Assembly: GCF_900186965.1 (NCBI RefSeq)
Contig: NZ_LT906457.1
Location: 1,700,501-1,764,500 of the forward strand
Direction of reading: 5' to 3'
DNA from: Legionella spiritensis
GTDB lineage: Bacteria > Pseudomonadota > Gammaproteobacteria > Legionellales > Legionellaceae
DNA: 64,000 bases
Position 1 is the stretch's first letter, and each line of letters starts with the position of its first letter. The position numbers and the translations under genes are program-made. The notes under the pieces were generated by a model. The model saw only the letters and a program-made list of their open reading frames with translations, was not told the DNA's origin and did not search any database. Below, piece by piece: positions 8,076 through 16,222 of this stretch.

Positions 8076-9566
8076 GTGTCTACCGAACAATCGACAATAC
8101 GTTTTATTAAAAAAGAATTAAAAAGCATCTATCAATCTCTTGATACGCCCTCAAAGGATTTGGCAATAGATATACTGGTGAACGCCGTATCCAGCTTAGA
8201 GGACAAAAAGTTTAAAGTGGCCTATCATCATGCCCGGCAACTTTATGCGATAGCCGGCAAACCGGAATCGGAAATAATAGCCTTGTTTCATAATATATTT
8301 TTTGCCGAGGACGTGGCTACGGATAATTCCGTTGTACTGATTCACGAAAACTCCCCTTATTACGAATCGTTAGCACAACTGGGTGAGGAACTTGGTTTTA
8401 CAGTGCAACAGCATGAATTCAGTAGCAGTTGCTGGACCAAGGATTATGTCGTATCGACAGGCAAGGATGTTGTAGTACCGATTAAAGATAAAAACAGAAT
8501 TGATACGTATTTAACACAGGAATTTGTTGGGCGCGCTCAACAAAATACCAGTCTTTATTATGGCGCGTTAAATATATCGGAACATCACCAGGCTAAAGTG
8601 ACCATCTCTTCGCCAAACAAATGGATAACAAAATCACAACCACTCCTCGATCATACTGACATAGTACATAAAACAGCTCTTGAAGGAGGTAATTTCTTTT
8701 GCGCCATTAATAAAAAAGGAATGCGTTATTATTTGCTTGGTGAAAATGTTGTTTCAGAAACCATGGCTTACAATAATCTCGAACGTGATAAAGCGATTGA
8801 TGTCATTACCGAGGAGCTGGCCTGTCCACATGATCGATTACTCATTATTCCGCAATGGTCTTACCATTTGGATTTACAAATGGCTTATCTTGGAAGAGGG
8901 CAGTTTGTCATTCATTCCTTTCATCAAAAAGGAATAAATTTTGGCTTGCCTGAGGAGAGTATTGATAAAATCAAAATAACGTTTGCTTACCTTGAGAAAT
9001 TATTTGAAAAAAATGTCATTGACGCAACCTGCAGCATTTTGCAAGAACACGACTTTGAGGTAGACAAGGTTTTCGGCTGCCTGTTTTATTTAGAAGACAC
9101 CTCCGATGTGAATCAAAAAAAATGGGTGCCTTTTTGCAAAGCTGATGAAGACTTTGAAGGTGCCATCGCTTTAATGATGAATGGCATTTCTCTGGATTTG
9201 GGGGCAAGAGGGCGGCATTTTCTTACGTCAAAATGCGACTTGCCATCGTTTAAAGAGCAATATGACGTTTCATTAATTAAATTGGGTATTGATGGCGTTC
9301 ACGATGTCGATATGCCAGCTTACTACGATGATGATGGGTATTTTGATGGTATGGTTACAGGATTTATGGGAGCAGGAGGTGTTTCAGACGTAGCCGCCGC
9401 AATGAATGGCGGACTTCGCTGTCAAACATCCATTGTGAGTAAATCGCTGACTACGACGTATAACCCGAAAGGATCCAGATTTCGTTTATTCCAATCTGTA
9501 GACGCTTTGGATCTGAATGTCACGGAAGAAGAGCCGGAAGTAAAAAATAATCCCAAAAAGTTATAG
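8076..9566 (+). CDS. Pentein-fold (deiminase/amidinotransferase-type) protein of unknown substrate
   Basis: 496 residues from a GTG at 8076, chosen over the GTG at 8067 because AAGGTGA sits 6 bases before it. The first 80 residues are helical and unassigned. The rest carries the spaced signature of guanidino-group modifying enzymes: WTKDY (D123), EGGN (203-206), HLD (H264, D266) and a late GGLRCQT with a candidate nucleophile C449. Arginine and agmatine deiminases and amidinotransferases show RD/EGGN/HxD/GGxxC in that order. Overall sequence is otherwise unfamiliar, so the reaction (hydrolysis or transfer on a guanidine) is inference. The stop TAG is followed by GTTCC, as at dispersed-element borders. 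It stands alone, upstream of the ArsC-like gene. Confidence 0.6.
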   Translation: MSTEQSTIRFIKKELKSIYQSLDTPSKDLAIDILVNAVSSLEDKKFKVAYHHARQLYAIAGKPESEIIALFHNIFFAEDVATDNSVVLIHENSPYYESLAQLGEELGFTVQQHEFSSSCWTKDYVVSTGKDVVVPIKDKNRIDTYLTQEFVGRAQQNTSLYYGALNISEHHQAKVTISSPNKWITKSQPLLDHTDIVHKTALEGGNFFCAINKKGMRYYLLGENVVSETMAYNNLERDKAIDVITEELACPHDRLLIIPQWSYHLDLQMAYLGRGQFVIHSFHQKGINFGLPEESIDKIKITFAYLEKLFEKNVIDATCSILQEHDFEVDKVFGCLFYLEDTSDVNQKKWVPFCKADEDFEGAIALMMNGISLDLGARGRHFLTSKCDLPSFKEQYDVSLIKLGIDGVHDVDMPAYYDDDGYFDGMVTGFMGAGGVSDVAAAMNGGLRCQTSIVSKSLTTTYNPKGSRFRLFQSVDALDLNVTEEEPEVKNNPKKL

Positions 9567-9658
9567 GTTCCATCTTTTTTCATCTGGATCGGAACTGCTG
9601 ATACAAGACAGATAAAATGGTATAGTTTGTCTTTCTACCGGATATAATAAAAAATAAC

Positions 9659-10000
9659 ATGCAAACCGTTATTATTTACCACAACCCACGATGCTCCAAA
9701 TCACGCCAGGCGTTGGCGATACTACAAAACGAAGGTATTGAACCCGTTATTATCGATTATCTCAAAACACCACTTGATATAAACGAGCTAAAGCGCTTGC
9801 GTTCTTATTTTGATCTTGAGGATTTCGTACGCACCGCCGAACCGGTTTTTAAAGAACAGGGATTATCCATGGATAATGAAATACAGATTTTACAAGCTAT
9901 GGTTAAACAGCCTGTATTAATGCAACGCCCCATTGTGACATTTAAAAACAAAGCCGTCATAGGACGTCCACCCGAAAACGTTTTACAATTATTTAAATAA
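9659..10000 (+). CDS. arsC: ArsC/Spx-fold arsenate reductase-like protein
   Basis: 113 residues, the normal length of glutaredoxin-coupled ArsC/YfgD proteins. The active-site Cys is in NPRCSKSR (C12), the following KTPLDINEL and the C-terminal QRPIV...IGRPPE (conserved Arg) match the family. These proteins reduce arsenate with glutathione/glutaredoxin, although the YfgD subgroup has no proven arsenate activity. No arsR or arsB neighbours are present, which favours a housekeeping YfgD-like role over an arsenic operon. Confidence 0.85.
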   Translation: MQTVIIYHNPRCSKSRQALAILQNEGIEPVIIDYLKTPLDINELKRLRSYFDLEDFVRTAEPVFKEQGLSMDNEIQILQAMVKQPVLMQRPIVTFKNKAVIGRPPENVLQLFK

Positions 10001-10108
10001 AAATATTAATTCAAGCATCTGGGCAACGTTCATGGCGATGTCTTGAAAAAGACAGTTTTGGAAGCAATAAGAGTTGGATAGGCAAGGCTGCGTTTGTGGA
10101 TTGTCCCA

Positions 10109-10140
10109 CTAAGTCTGATTATTTTGATAATCAGACTTAG
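10109..10140. repeat. Perfect 14-bp inverted repeat upstream of luxR-type gene
   Basis: CTAAGTCTGATTAT (10109-10122), a 4-base loop TTTG, then its exact complement (10127-10140). No U-tract follows on either strand. It ends 31 bases before the first possible luxR start. It could be an operator, an mRNA hairpin limiting translation, or a terminator for arsC. Confidence 0.7.
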
Positions 10141-10170
10141 CTTCATGGCCGTGTATAACGTCGAATTTAA

Positions 10171-11007
10171 ATGAATGGAATAAAATTGACTACCATTTGT
10201 GGGATGATAGAACAAACAAGCATCAAGTACGATAGATTGCTTAAAAAACTGACTAACCCTTTATTGCAATATTTTGGGATTCATTATTTTTGTTATCAAT
10301 TTGTATCCAACAAAGGCGATTGGTTTACGTTGGGGAATAACCCAAATTGGCTGCTACATAGCGCTGAACATCAATTTTTTCAATTTGATCCGAGCCTGGT
10401 TCGACCCCGTCATTACAACACGTCGAGCCTCTGTTTTCCTCAGAACCACCAAAACGACTTATTTCAACAAACATTGATAGCAGATGCGATTGAGGTATTT
10501 GATATTGATCATAGTTTAGCGCTCATTGAGCCCAATGCCCGCGGTTGCGAATATTATTTTTTTGGTGCACCCAAAAGCCATCTTAAGGTGCTGGACATTT
10601 ATTTAGCTCAGTTAAGATCACTTCGCCAGGATTACACCCATCATATCCAAACGCACTTGCAACCAATTTATAGCCATTGTCTTAATCATACTGTCAATCT
10701 CAATGAAATAAATCCAGCGGGGTTCAATTCAACGCATAATATATTGTTGGCTGGAGAAAATACCAAGCCAGAAATCGGTTTTTTAAGTGCAATAAAAAAT
10801 ATACCGCTGTTAACCGCTCGGGAATATCAATGTTTACGATGGTATCAACAAGGACTGACGGCAAAACAAACCGCCCAGAGGATGAACCTTTCTCATCGAA
10901 CAATCGAAGACCATTTTGACCATATTAAAGCAAAGTATGGCGTTAGCTCTAAACGTGACCTACTCAGAGAACCCGTAGTCAATACGGTTATGCCTGCTGA
11001 TCTTTAG
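10171..11007 (+). CDS. LuxR-family transcriptional regulator
   Basis: 278 residues if the ATG at 10171 is used; ATG 10204 (residue 12) is also possible and neither has a good ribosome site. The C-terminal 60 residues are a LuxR-type helix-turn-helix: LTAREYQCLRWYQQGLTAKQ, then TAQRMNLSHRTIEDHFDHIK and AKYGVSSKRDLL. The N-terminal 180 residues resemble the sensory half of Legionella LpnR-type regulators, with no receiver or clear autoinducer motif. It is followed after 41 bases by a GNAT gene, the arrangement of a regulator with its target, and preceded by a strong palindrome. Ligand unknown. Confidence 0.85.
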   Translation: MNGIKLTTICGMIEQTSIKYDRLLKKLTNPLLQYFGIHYFCYQFVSNKGDWFTLGNNPNWLLHSAEHQFFQFDPSLVRPRHYNTSSLCFPQNHQNDLFQQTLIADAIEVFDIDHSLALIEPNARGCEYYFFGAPKSHLKVLDIYLAQLRSLRQDYTHHIQTHLQPIYSHCLNHTVNLNEINPAGFNSTHNILLAGENTKPEIGFLSAIKNIPLLTAREYQCLRWYQQGLTAKQTAQRMNLSHRTIEDHFDHIKAKYGVSSKRDLLREPVVNTVMPADL

Positions 11008-11048
11008 CATCATAATCCTTGTTTTTTGTATTGCTATGAGGAAAGATA

Positions 11049-11783
11049 ATGTTAGTCAATTTTAACGATATTTGCTTTAATAATTTAAAAAGCTATTGGA
11101 TTGCTTTAGCCTCTATTGATGAGTCTGCTGTCATTGAAACAAGTGACTCTGTGCGTATTTGTACCGGGATGAACAATCCCCTCTTTAATCCCATTTTTTT
11201 AACAAAAGATGCCCATAAATTGCCGTCTGTTTACAGCCATTCATCCTATAGTTTTTGGTACGACTCCAAACGCAATAAAAATATACCTCTGCAAGACCTT
11301 CAGGAATTAGAGCCTATCATGCAACATGTTCCTATGATGTCCATTCAATTGAATAAGGAATTTAAGCAAGATTCTGTTCCAGACATCAAGATCAGTGTGG
11401 TAGACAATGGTAACGATTTAAGTCATTGGATAGCTCCTGTAAAGGTAGCTTTTGAAATGGACGACCGTATGGCATTACGTTATCAACGATGTTTAGAGCA
11501 GGCACACCGTCAGTTTACTCATTTTACTGCTAAAAAAAATGGTCTTGTCGTTGCCGCAGCAAGCTTGTTTTTACACGATGAAATTGCTGGACTTTACAAC
11601 CTTGCTGTTCTTCCTGAGTTTAGAAGACAGGGTATTGCTACAGCACTACATTATGCTCGACTGAATGAGGCAAAAAGCAGAGGATATAAGCATGCAACTT
11701 TACAAGCCACCCCGATGGCATCTGCATTAGATAATGCTCTAGGATTTGAAACGCATTCTGAACTATCAATTTACAAGTTTTAA
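11049..11783 (+). CDS. GNAT-family N-acetyltransferase
   Basis: 244 residues; AGGAAAG lies before the ATG. The C-terminal third is a GNAT domain: LYNLAVLPEFRRQGIATALH is motif A with the acetyl-CoA pyrophosphate loop RRQGIA, followed by SRGYKHATLQATPMASAL and LGFETHSELSIYKF. The N-terminal 120 residues are variable and likely set the acceptor. Probably cotranscribed with the LuxR regulator and ended by the terminator at 11834-11857. Substrate unknown. Confidence 0.85.
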   Translation: MLVNFNDICFNNLKSYWIALASIDESAVIETSDSVRICTGMNNPLFNPIFLTKDAHKLPSVYSHSSYSFWYDSKRNKNIPLQDLQELEPIMQHVPMMSIQLNKEFKQDSVPDIKISVVDNGNDLSHWIAPVKVAFEMDDRMALRYQRCLEQAHRQFTHFTAKKNGLVVAAASLFLHDEIAGLYNLAVLPEFRRQGIATALHYARLNEAKSRGYKHATLQATPMASALDNALGFETHSELSIYKF

Positions 11784-11833
11784 TGACTCACCCACATTGC
11801 CTCATGAAAAGCAGTTTGACTCAGAACGACCAT

Positions 11834-11857
11834 TTTTGGGGGGCACAGCCCCCTTTT
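11834..11857. terminator. Bidirectional intrinsic terminator
   Basis: TTTTT, then GGGGGC (11839-11844), loop ACA, GCCCCC (11848-11853), then TTTT. It sits between the ends of the convergent GNAT gene and the minus-strand GTPase region, with T runs on both sides. Confidence 0.8.
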
Positions 11858-11880
11858 AAGCCAAAGCAGCACTTTTTAAG

Positions 11881-12132
11881 CTAATCAGAAGCCTTATGAA
11901 AATCGCAAGCATATTCCTCATCAAAAGGATTAAACAGTATTAAAACATTCCCATCAAGAGTCATGCCAAAGCTACTCTGGACTTCGGTTATAGAGAAATA
12001 ATCATTATTCTCATCATCGGATTCAAAAGCATTACTGTGAAATTTCAGGCTTACAGTATTCTTATCTATCCATTCAGCATAAAATAGTAGTTTAACCAGG
12101 TGATAATGCCGCTTTATCCAATACCGCTTCAA
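11881..12132 (-). CDS. Small acidic protein or frameshifted tail of the GTPase gene
   Basis: An 83-codon frame that overlaps the last 41 bases of the Rab-like gene in another frame. It has no ATG near its start; the only early start is TTG at 12132 and no ribosome site is obvious. The product (FESDDENNDYFSITEVQSS, FNPFDEEYACDFH) has an ordinary protein-like composition. Two readings remain: a translationally coupled gene, or a C-terminal extension of the GTPase separated by a frameshift. No family recognised. Confidence 0.35.
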   Translation of the reverse strand: MKRYWIKRHYHLVKLLFYAEWIDKNTVSLKFHSNAFESDDENNDYFSITEVQSSFGMTLDGNVLILFNPFDEEYACDFHKASD

Positions 12133-13036
12133 CTTTTAATAAACTTTTTGTTTTTTTGCTTATAATCAGTGAACCTCCTGCGGTGAAAAATGACAAAGGC
12201 CCCTTTCTATGATAATTAAGCGCTTTGTATAAGTCGCTGCCTTTATCCTGGATCGCCCCTGTTAATTTTTCTTCAAAATCATGAGGATGTCCATCTGTGT
12301 TAATATCATTAATTGCTGCAATTATTTTGTTTTTCTTTTTATTATTTTCAGGAAAGTTATTTAATATTTCCTGTAGAACATCAGAAAGCCCTTTATTACC
12401 AAGGCTTGTAATTAAGTTGGTACCTGTTTTCTCTGAAGTATCAGTTTCTTCAACTAATTCCAGTTTATTAGCTTTGCATGCTTCTTTTACCGCATACTCA
12501 AAAATTTTCTCGACGTTTCTACCATCCAGAGCCGAAGCTTCTATGTACAGGAGACCATGCATTTCTGCAAATGCGGCTGCCATTTCGTATGGAACCTCAC
12601 GTAAAAAATTAAGATCGCCTTTATTTCCCACCAAAATAATTGGAACCTTGTAGTCTTTTATCCGCTCAAGCCAGGTGCTAACATTGTCAAATGTCGCTTT
12701 TTTGGATAAATCAAAAACGACAATAGCCGCGACAGATCCTGCGAAATTCTCTATATACCATTCTCGTCTATGCCATGATGTCCATAATTGAGTTCTAATT
12801 ATTTTGTCCTCTACTTCTATATTTCTAGAATAGAAATGTGTGCCTACGGTAGGTCTAATATCTATACTAAATTCATCATCAACAAACCGTGAAATTAAAC
12901 TTGATTTACCTACCTTTTTATCTCCCAGAAGGTAAAACTTCATCAAAAGATCGTATTCCGATGCGCTTGAACTGTATCGTACGTGCTTTTTTTTATCTTG
13001 TTTAATTTTTTGACTAATTTCTCGGTCGCTAAGCAT
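12092..13036 (-). CDS. Rab-like small GTPase with destroyed G3 motif; candidate effector
   Basis: 314 residues from the ATG at 13036, with GGAG 7 bases upstream. Residues 32-185 are a Ras/Rab-type G domain: P-loop GDKKVGKSS (38-46), switch I threonine in RPTVGTHF (T63), NKGD (138-141) and the SA of G5 (168-169). Where G3 should read DTAGQE after QLW, it reads TSWHRR (86-91), so the magnesium Asp and catalytic Gln are gone. Binding without hydrolysis, or no nucleotide cycle, would follow. A 125-residue lysine-rich tail has no Cys for prenylation. Rab-like proteins are rare in bacteria; in Legionella they suggest a Dot/Icm effector or eukaryote-derived gene, which is inference. Confidence 0.85.
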   Translation of the reverse strand: MLSDREISQKIKQDKKKHVRYSSSASEYDLLMKFYLLGDKKVGKSSLISRFVDDEFSIDIRPTVGTHFYSRNIEVEDKIIRTQLWTSWHRREWYIENFAGSVAAIVVFDLSKKATFDNVSTWLERIKDYKVPIILVGNKGDLNFLREVPYEMAAAFAEMHGLLYIEASALDGRNVEKIFEYAVKEACKANKLELVEETDTSEKTGTNLITSLGNKGLSDVLQEILNNFPENNKKKNKIIAAINDINTDGHPHDFEEKLTGAIQDKGSDLYKALNYHRKGPLSFFTAGGSLIISKKTKSLLKVEAVLDKAALSPG

Positions 13037-13323
13037 AATTATTCTCCGTATCTTTTGTATTGATACCCGTAAGCATGGGTGTTGGGTTTTGCCTGTCCAG
13101 ACCAAAGCGCCACAACTTAGCCGGCAAAGAAAAAATAATATACCATTTGAATATTAACCAAGCATTAAGTTGGCATTATCGCCGAATTAACTCAATATTG
13201 ATGTTGCCAAAATTATGGGCAAACATCGAGCAGCAGCTGTTTGCAGTTTCCTGTTGAAACACGCATAATTATCATTTTTTTTAATAATAAATCATATTAA
13301 TTGAAAATTACGCAGGCTGATTA

Positions 13324-14730
13324 ATGAAACGATATTGTTATGTCATTGCGCTTTTATTCTTGCTGGTTAATTCACTGGACGCTGCAACAACCCCGTCAAT
13401 AAACATTCATGAGTTACGGCAATCCATCAAACTCGGCGATACGAAATTTCAGATTTCTACAGAAAACAGCGACGCGAGGGAACACGTACTGCTTGGGGTG
13501 GCTTTTTTGCACGCCTTTATGTATGACCTGGCTATTCAACAATTTCAGCAGGCACAAAAACTGGATCCTGGTTTCGCCATGAGCTACTGGGGCGAAGCCA
13601 TGGCTTACAAACACCCTATCTGGAATTATGAAAATCTGCCCGCGGCCAGACAAGCGCTCGCACGGTATAACAAAAACAAGGATCAGCGTCGCTTGACCCG
13701 CAAGGAACAATTTTATTTAAAAGCGGCAAACGCCTTATTCGGCCAGGACACATTACCTGAGAGAGACGCGGCCTACCTCTCTGTAATGCAGCAATTTTAC
13801 CGTCAATTTCCGGATGATCCCAATGTCGGAGCGTTTTATGCCCTTTCATTAATGGGTATTGCGTCTGATTTTCCGGATCGGGAAAACAATGCCACAGACA
13901 TAACAAACGGGCGACGGTTGATCGATAATTTATTCAAAACATATCCAGATCATCCGGGTGTGGTACATTATTACCTGCATTATCATGACAACCCGGATCC
14001 AGAAATTGCTCAACAGGCATTGCCGGCTGCTAAAATTGCCCTGAATTTAATGAGTTCCTCATCGCATGTGACCCATATGTCAGCACATATTTATCGCCGC
14101 TTGCAACGTTGGGATGATTATATTCGCGCTAACAAAATGTCTATTGAAGCCGCTGATCACTTATGCAAACAATTAAATGATCAACCGCTTTATGCGTGTA
14201 ACGCCGAAAATAAATACCACTCTCTGGAATGGCTGCATGACGGTTATCTGAAAACCGGGCAGATTGCCAGGGCTAACGATCTGGTTAATCGTATGGCGCG
14301 GGTTGTTTCCGCGGACTCCGATATACTCTATAAGCAATGGTATTATCGTATGTGGGCAAGGCAGGTCTTGGTCTCAAAAAACCGGGATACACCGGCTATT
14401 ACCGTCGTGCCAATTTCCAAATCCGATGATAAGCTCTACTGGTCAGCCTACTCCGAATGCGCCGCATTGCAAGCATCCGCATTCCTTGCCTTGCAGCATG
14501 ACAAACCGGTAGACTCCTTTCTCAAACGCCTGAACACCGTAATTGATCTAACAAACACGCTTTCTGATCCTTATATTAAGCAGGCCTGCCAGATTTCGGC
14601 TTTCAAAGTTCGGTACGAGCAGGCTAAGAAGGATAAAAACCGGAAAACGGTTGCGTTTTATCACAATAATATACGTCAACTGGAGAAAAAACAGATTTCC
14701 ACAGAGTTGACACCGTCTCTGACCTATTGA
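13324..14730 (+). CDS. Exported TPR-repeat protein
   Basis: 468 residues with a signal peptide (MKRYCYVIALLFLLVNSLDA). Repeated helical pairs of TPR type follow: HVLLGVAFLHAFMYDLAIQQ with FQQAQKLDPGFAMSYWGEAM, later DDYIRANKMSIEAA, and LKTGQIARANDLVNRMARV. The segment VVHYYLHYHDNPD is recognisable from a widespread group of uncharacterised TPR proteins. Likely periplasmic; partner unknown. Transcribed alone, divergent from the Rab-like gene across a 287-base spacer in which I see no other feature. Confidence 0.7.
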   Translation: MKRYCYVIALLFLLVNSLDAATTPSINIHELRQSIKLGDTKFQISTENSDAREHVLLGVAFLHAFMYDLAIQQFQQAQKLDPGFAMSYWGEAMAYKHPIWNYENLPAARQALARYNKNKDQRRLTRKEQFYLKAANALFGQDTLPERDAAYLSVMQQFYRQFPDDPNVGAFYALSLMGIASDFPDRENNATDITNGRRLIDNLFKTYPDHPGVVHYYLHYHDNPDPEIAQQALPAAKIALNLMSSSSHVTHMSAHIYRRLQRWDDYIRANKMSIEAADHLCKQLNDQPLYACNAENKYHSLEWLHDGYLKTGQIARANDLVNRMARVVSADSDILYKQWYYRMWARQVLVSKNRDTPAITVVPISKSDDKLYWSAYSECAALQASAFLALQHDKPVDSFLKRLNTVIDLTNTLSDPYIKQACQISAFKVRYEQAKKDKNRKTVAFYHNNIRQLEKKQISTELTPSLTY

Positions 14731-14754
14731 AAGGGCTTAAATGATGTCAGGTGT

Positions 14755-14775
14755 GTCGGGCCAACGAGGCCCGAC
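14755..14775. terminator. Hairpin between convergent genes
   Basis: GTCGGGCC (14755-14762), loop AACGA, GGCCCGAC (14768-14775), lying between the stop of the TPR gene and the stop of hdeD. There is no U-tract, so its terminator role rests on position and stem strength. Confidence 0.5.
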
Positions 14776-14784
14776 CCGTGATCA

Positions 14785-15342
14785 TCATACATTACGAATG
14801 GCTATTGCCAGAAAAACATAAGTCCAGCCGGTGATGATCATCTCGATAACCACAAGCAAACCAATCACCCAAAAGCCGCTCATTGGCCATTGCATCAGAA
14901 TCATAATACCCAGGACAATAGCGGCGATACCGGCTAGCAGCACCCAAAACCAGCCACTGGATTGCTTTAGCGCAAAAGCCATAAAAAAACGGCTGATGCC
15001 GATAACAATAAGTGTCCAGGCTAAAATGGCCGTAATAACGGTGGAGGCTAAAATCGGATCATAGATAATCAGTCCGCCTGCAAAAATATATAAAAGGGCA
15101 ATCAACAGATGCCAGATGAGCGCATTCCAATGCTTGCACTTAAAAGAATCCACCAATTGAATCACACCACCGATAACAAGCAGCGCTCCGATAAACAGGA
15201 CGCTCGCCAGCGTAACGGCCGTCACCATACCCAGACCGATAAAACCAAGAATCAAAAATAATATACCCAAGCCAAGGAGCCAGCCCCAGCTTCGTTTCAG
15301 ACGTTCCCTTGTTGTTGCAGACATGCTATCCAGATTTGACAT
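14785..15342 (-). CDS. hdeD: HdeD-family membrane protein (DUF308)
   Basis: 185 residues with six evenly spaced hydrophobic segments, for example WGWLLGLGILFLILGFIGLG, then VLFIGALLVIGGVIQLVDSF, and WFWVLLAGIAAIVLGIMIL. This pattern, with the repeated G..LGI.L motif, is that of HdeD/DUF308 proteins linked to acid resistance in enterics. Function in this organism is not established. GGGATA lies before the ATG. No partner genes nearby. Confidence 0.85.
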   Translation of the reverse strand: MSNLDSMSATTRERLKRSWGWLLGLGILFLILGFIGLGMVTAVTLASVLFIGALLVIGGVIQLVDSFKCKHWNALIWHLLIALLYIFAGGLIIYDPILASTVITAILAWTLIVIGISRFFMAFALKQSSGWFWVLLAGIAAIVLGIMILMQWPMSGFWVIGLLVVIEMIITGWTYVFLAIAIRNV

Positions 15343-15568
15343 GATATATCCCTATAAAATGTGAATTATTACTATAACTGATACTCGGGAAACTGCAAAC
15401 TATAGGCTTTGATATCGGACATGACGGATTTTTTTGTCCTTTTAAAAAGCATAAATTGCCCTCATCGTATAGATTATCTATTAACCTTCATGTACAATAA
15501 AATTAGCTTTCGATAGAGACGTCGGAAGTATTTGGATAGAATGATTTAACTAAAATAAGGAAGTTACG

Positions 15569-15865
15569 ATGGCTGTCATAGATACACAACCCTCTTATCA
15601 AACCACTCAACAAGAGCAAGGTCTGCAGGATCTGGTTTATAGCCTGGTCACTCGCTTTCTGGCCGAGAATAAAAACAAAAATATCGATGATCTTTATGAC
15701 ATGATTCTTTCGGAAGTGGAACCCCCTCTTCTACAAGCCGTTATGGAAAAACGCCGTGGTAACCAACTGCAAGCTGCCAAAATGTTGGGAATCAGTCGTG
15801 GAACAATTCGTAAAAAATTACAACGCTATTTTGGCACAAAGTATTTTCGTTTAACCGAAGAATAA
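15569..15865 (+). CDS. fis: Fis-family DNA-binding protein
   Basis: 98 residues, the length of Fis. The C-terminal helix-turn-helix RRGNQLQAAKMLGISRGTIR plus KKLQRYFG is the Fis/NtrC signature. Fis bends DNA and controls growth-phase genes; Legionella carries several fis paralogs that act on virulence genes, and this is one of them by family. AAGGAAG precedes the ATG. It is not joined to dusB here, unlike in enterics. The 226 bases upstream hold AT-rich promoter-like sequence without a motif I would commit to. Confidence 0.88.
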   Translation: MAVIDTQPSYQTTQQEQGLQDLVYSLVTRFLAENKNKNIDDLYDMILSEVEPPLLQAVMEKRRGNQLQAAKMLGISRGTIRKKLQRYFGTKYFRLTEE

Positions 15866-15888
15866 TCCGGGTACCGGAAGGTATAGTA

Positions 15889-15909
15889 GGTCGGGCGCAG
15901 CGCCCGACC
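15889..15909 (+). terminator. Hairpin downstream of fis
   Basis: GGTCGGGCG (15889-15897), loop CAG, CGCCCGACC (15901-15909), 24 bases after the fis stop. A perfect 9-bp stem followed by ATATTAAA rather than a U-tract; factor-independent termination is plausible only. Confidence 0.55.
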
Positions 15910-16029
15910 ATATTAAAGAACACCATCTCACCGTATTTTGCTTACATAAAAGACAACCTGAACGCTCTGTTTTTTAAATAAGATTGATTGGCTCGTTGGA
16001 AGCATCGGGCGAAGCACTTGATCTACATC

Positions 16030-16222
16030 TGTTCTACAACAAAGAATAGTTTCCTGTAGCCCTCCATGAAGGCGAAGCCGTAATGCGGGGCAACATTTAC
16101 CCGGGCACTCATCTGTTCTCCTGCTACAATATTGGAACATGTAACCCGCAACGGCCACAGGCCTCCTTGCGGGCTACGCTATTTTGTAAAAATTTTGTGA
16201 AAGAAAATTTCGTTCACAAAAT
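16030..16222 (-). repeat. Dispersed element copy R2 (reverse orientation)
   Basis: Carries TGTAGCCCTCCATGAAGGCG, AAGCCGTAATGCGGG, CAGGCCTCCTTGCGGGCTAC and a degenerate terminus TTTCGTTCACAAAATTC that abuts the htpG stop codon (16223-16225). Confidence 0.75.

Noticed and set aside
13060-13257. 65-codon plus-strand frame in the GTPase/TPR spacer
   Set aside because: It starts inside the opposite gene's leader, has no ribosome site and an unremarkable sequence.
15928-16158. 76-codon minus-strand frame
   Set aside because: It lies within dispersed repeat R2; similar frames occur in other copies.
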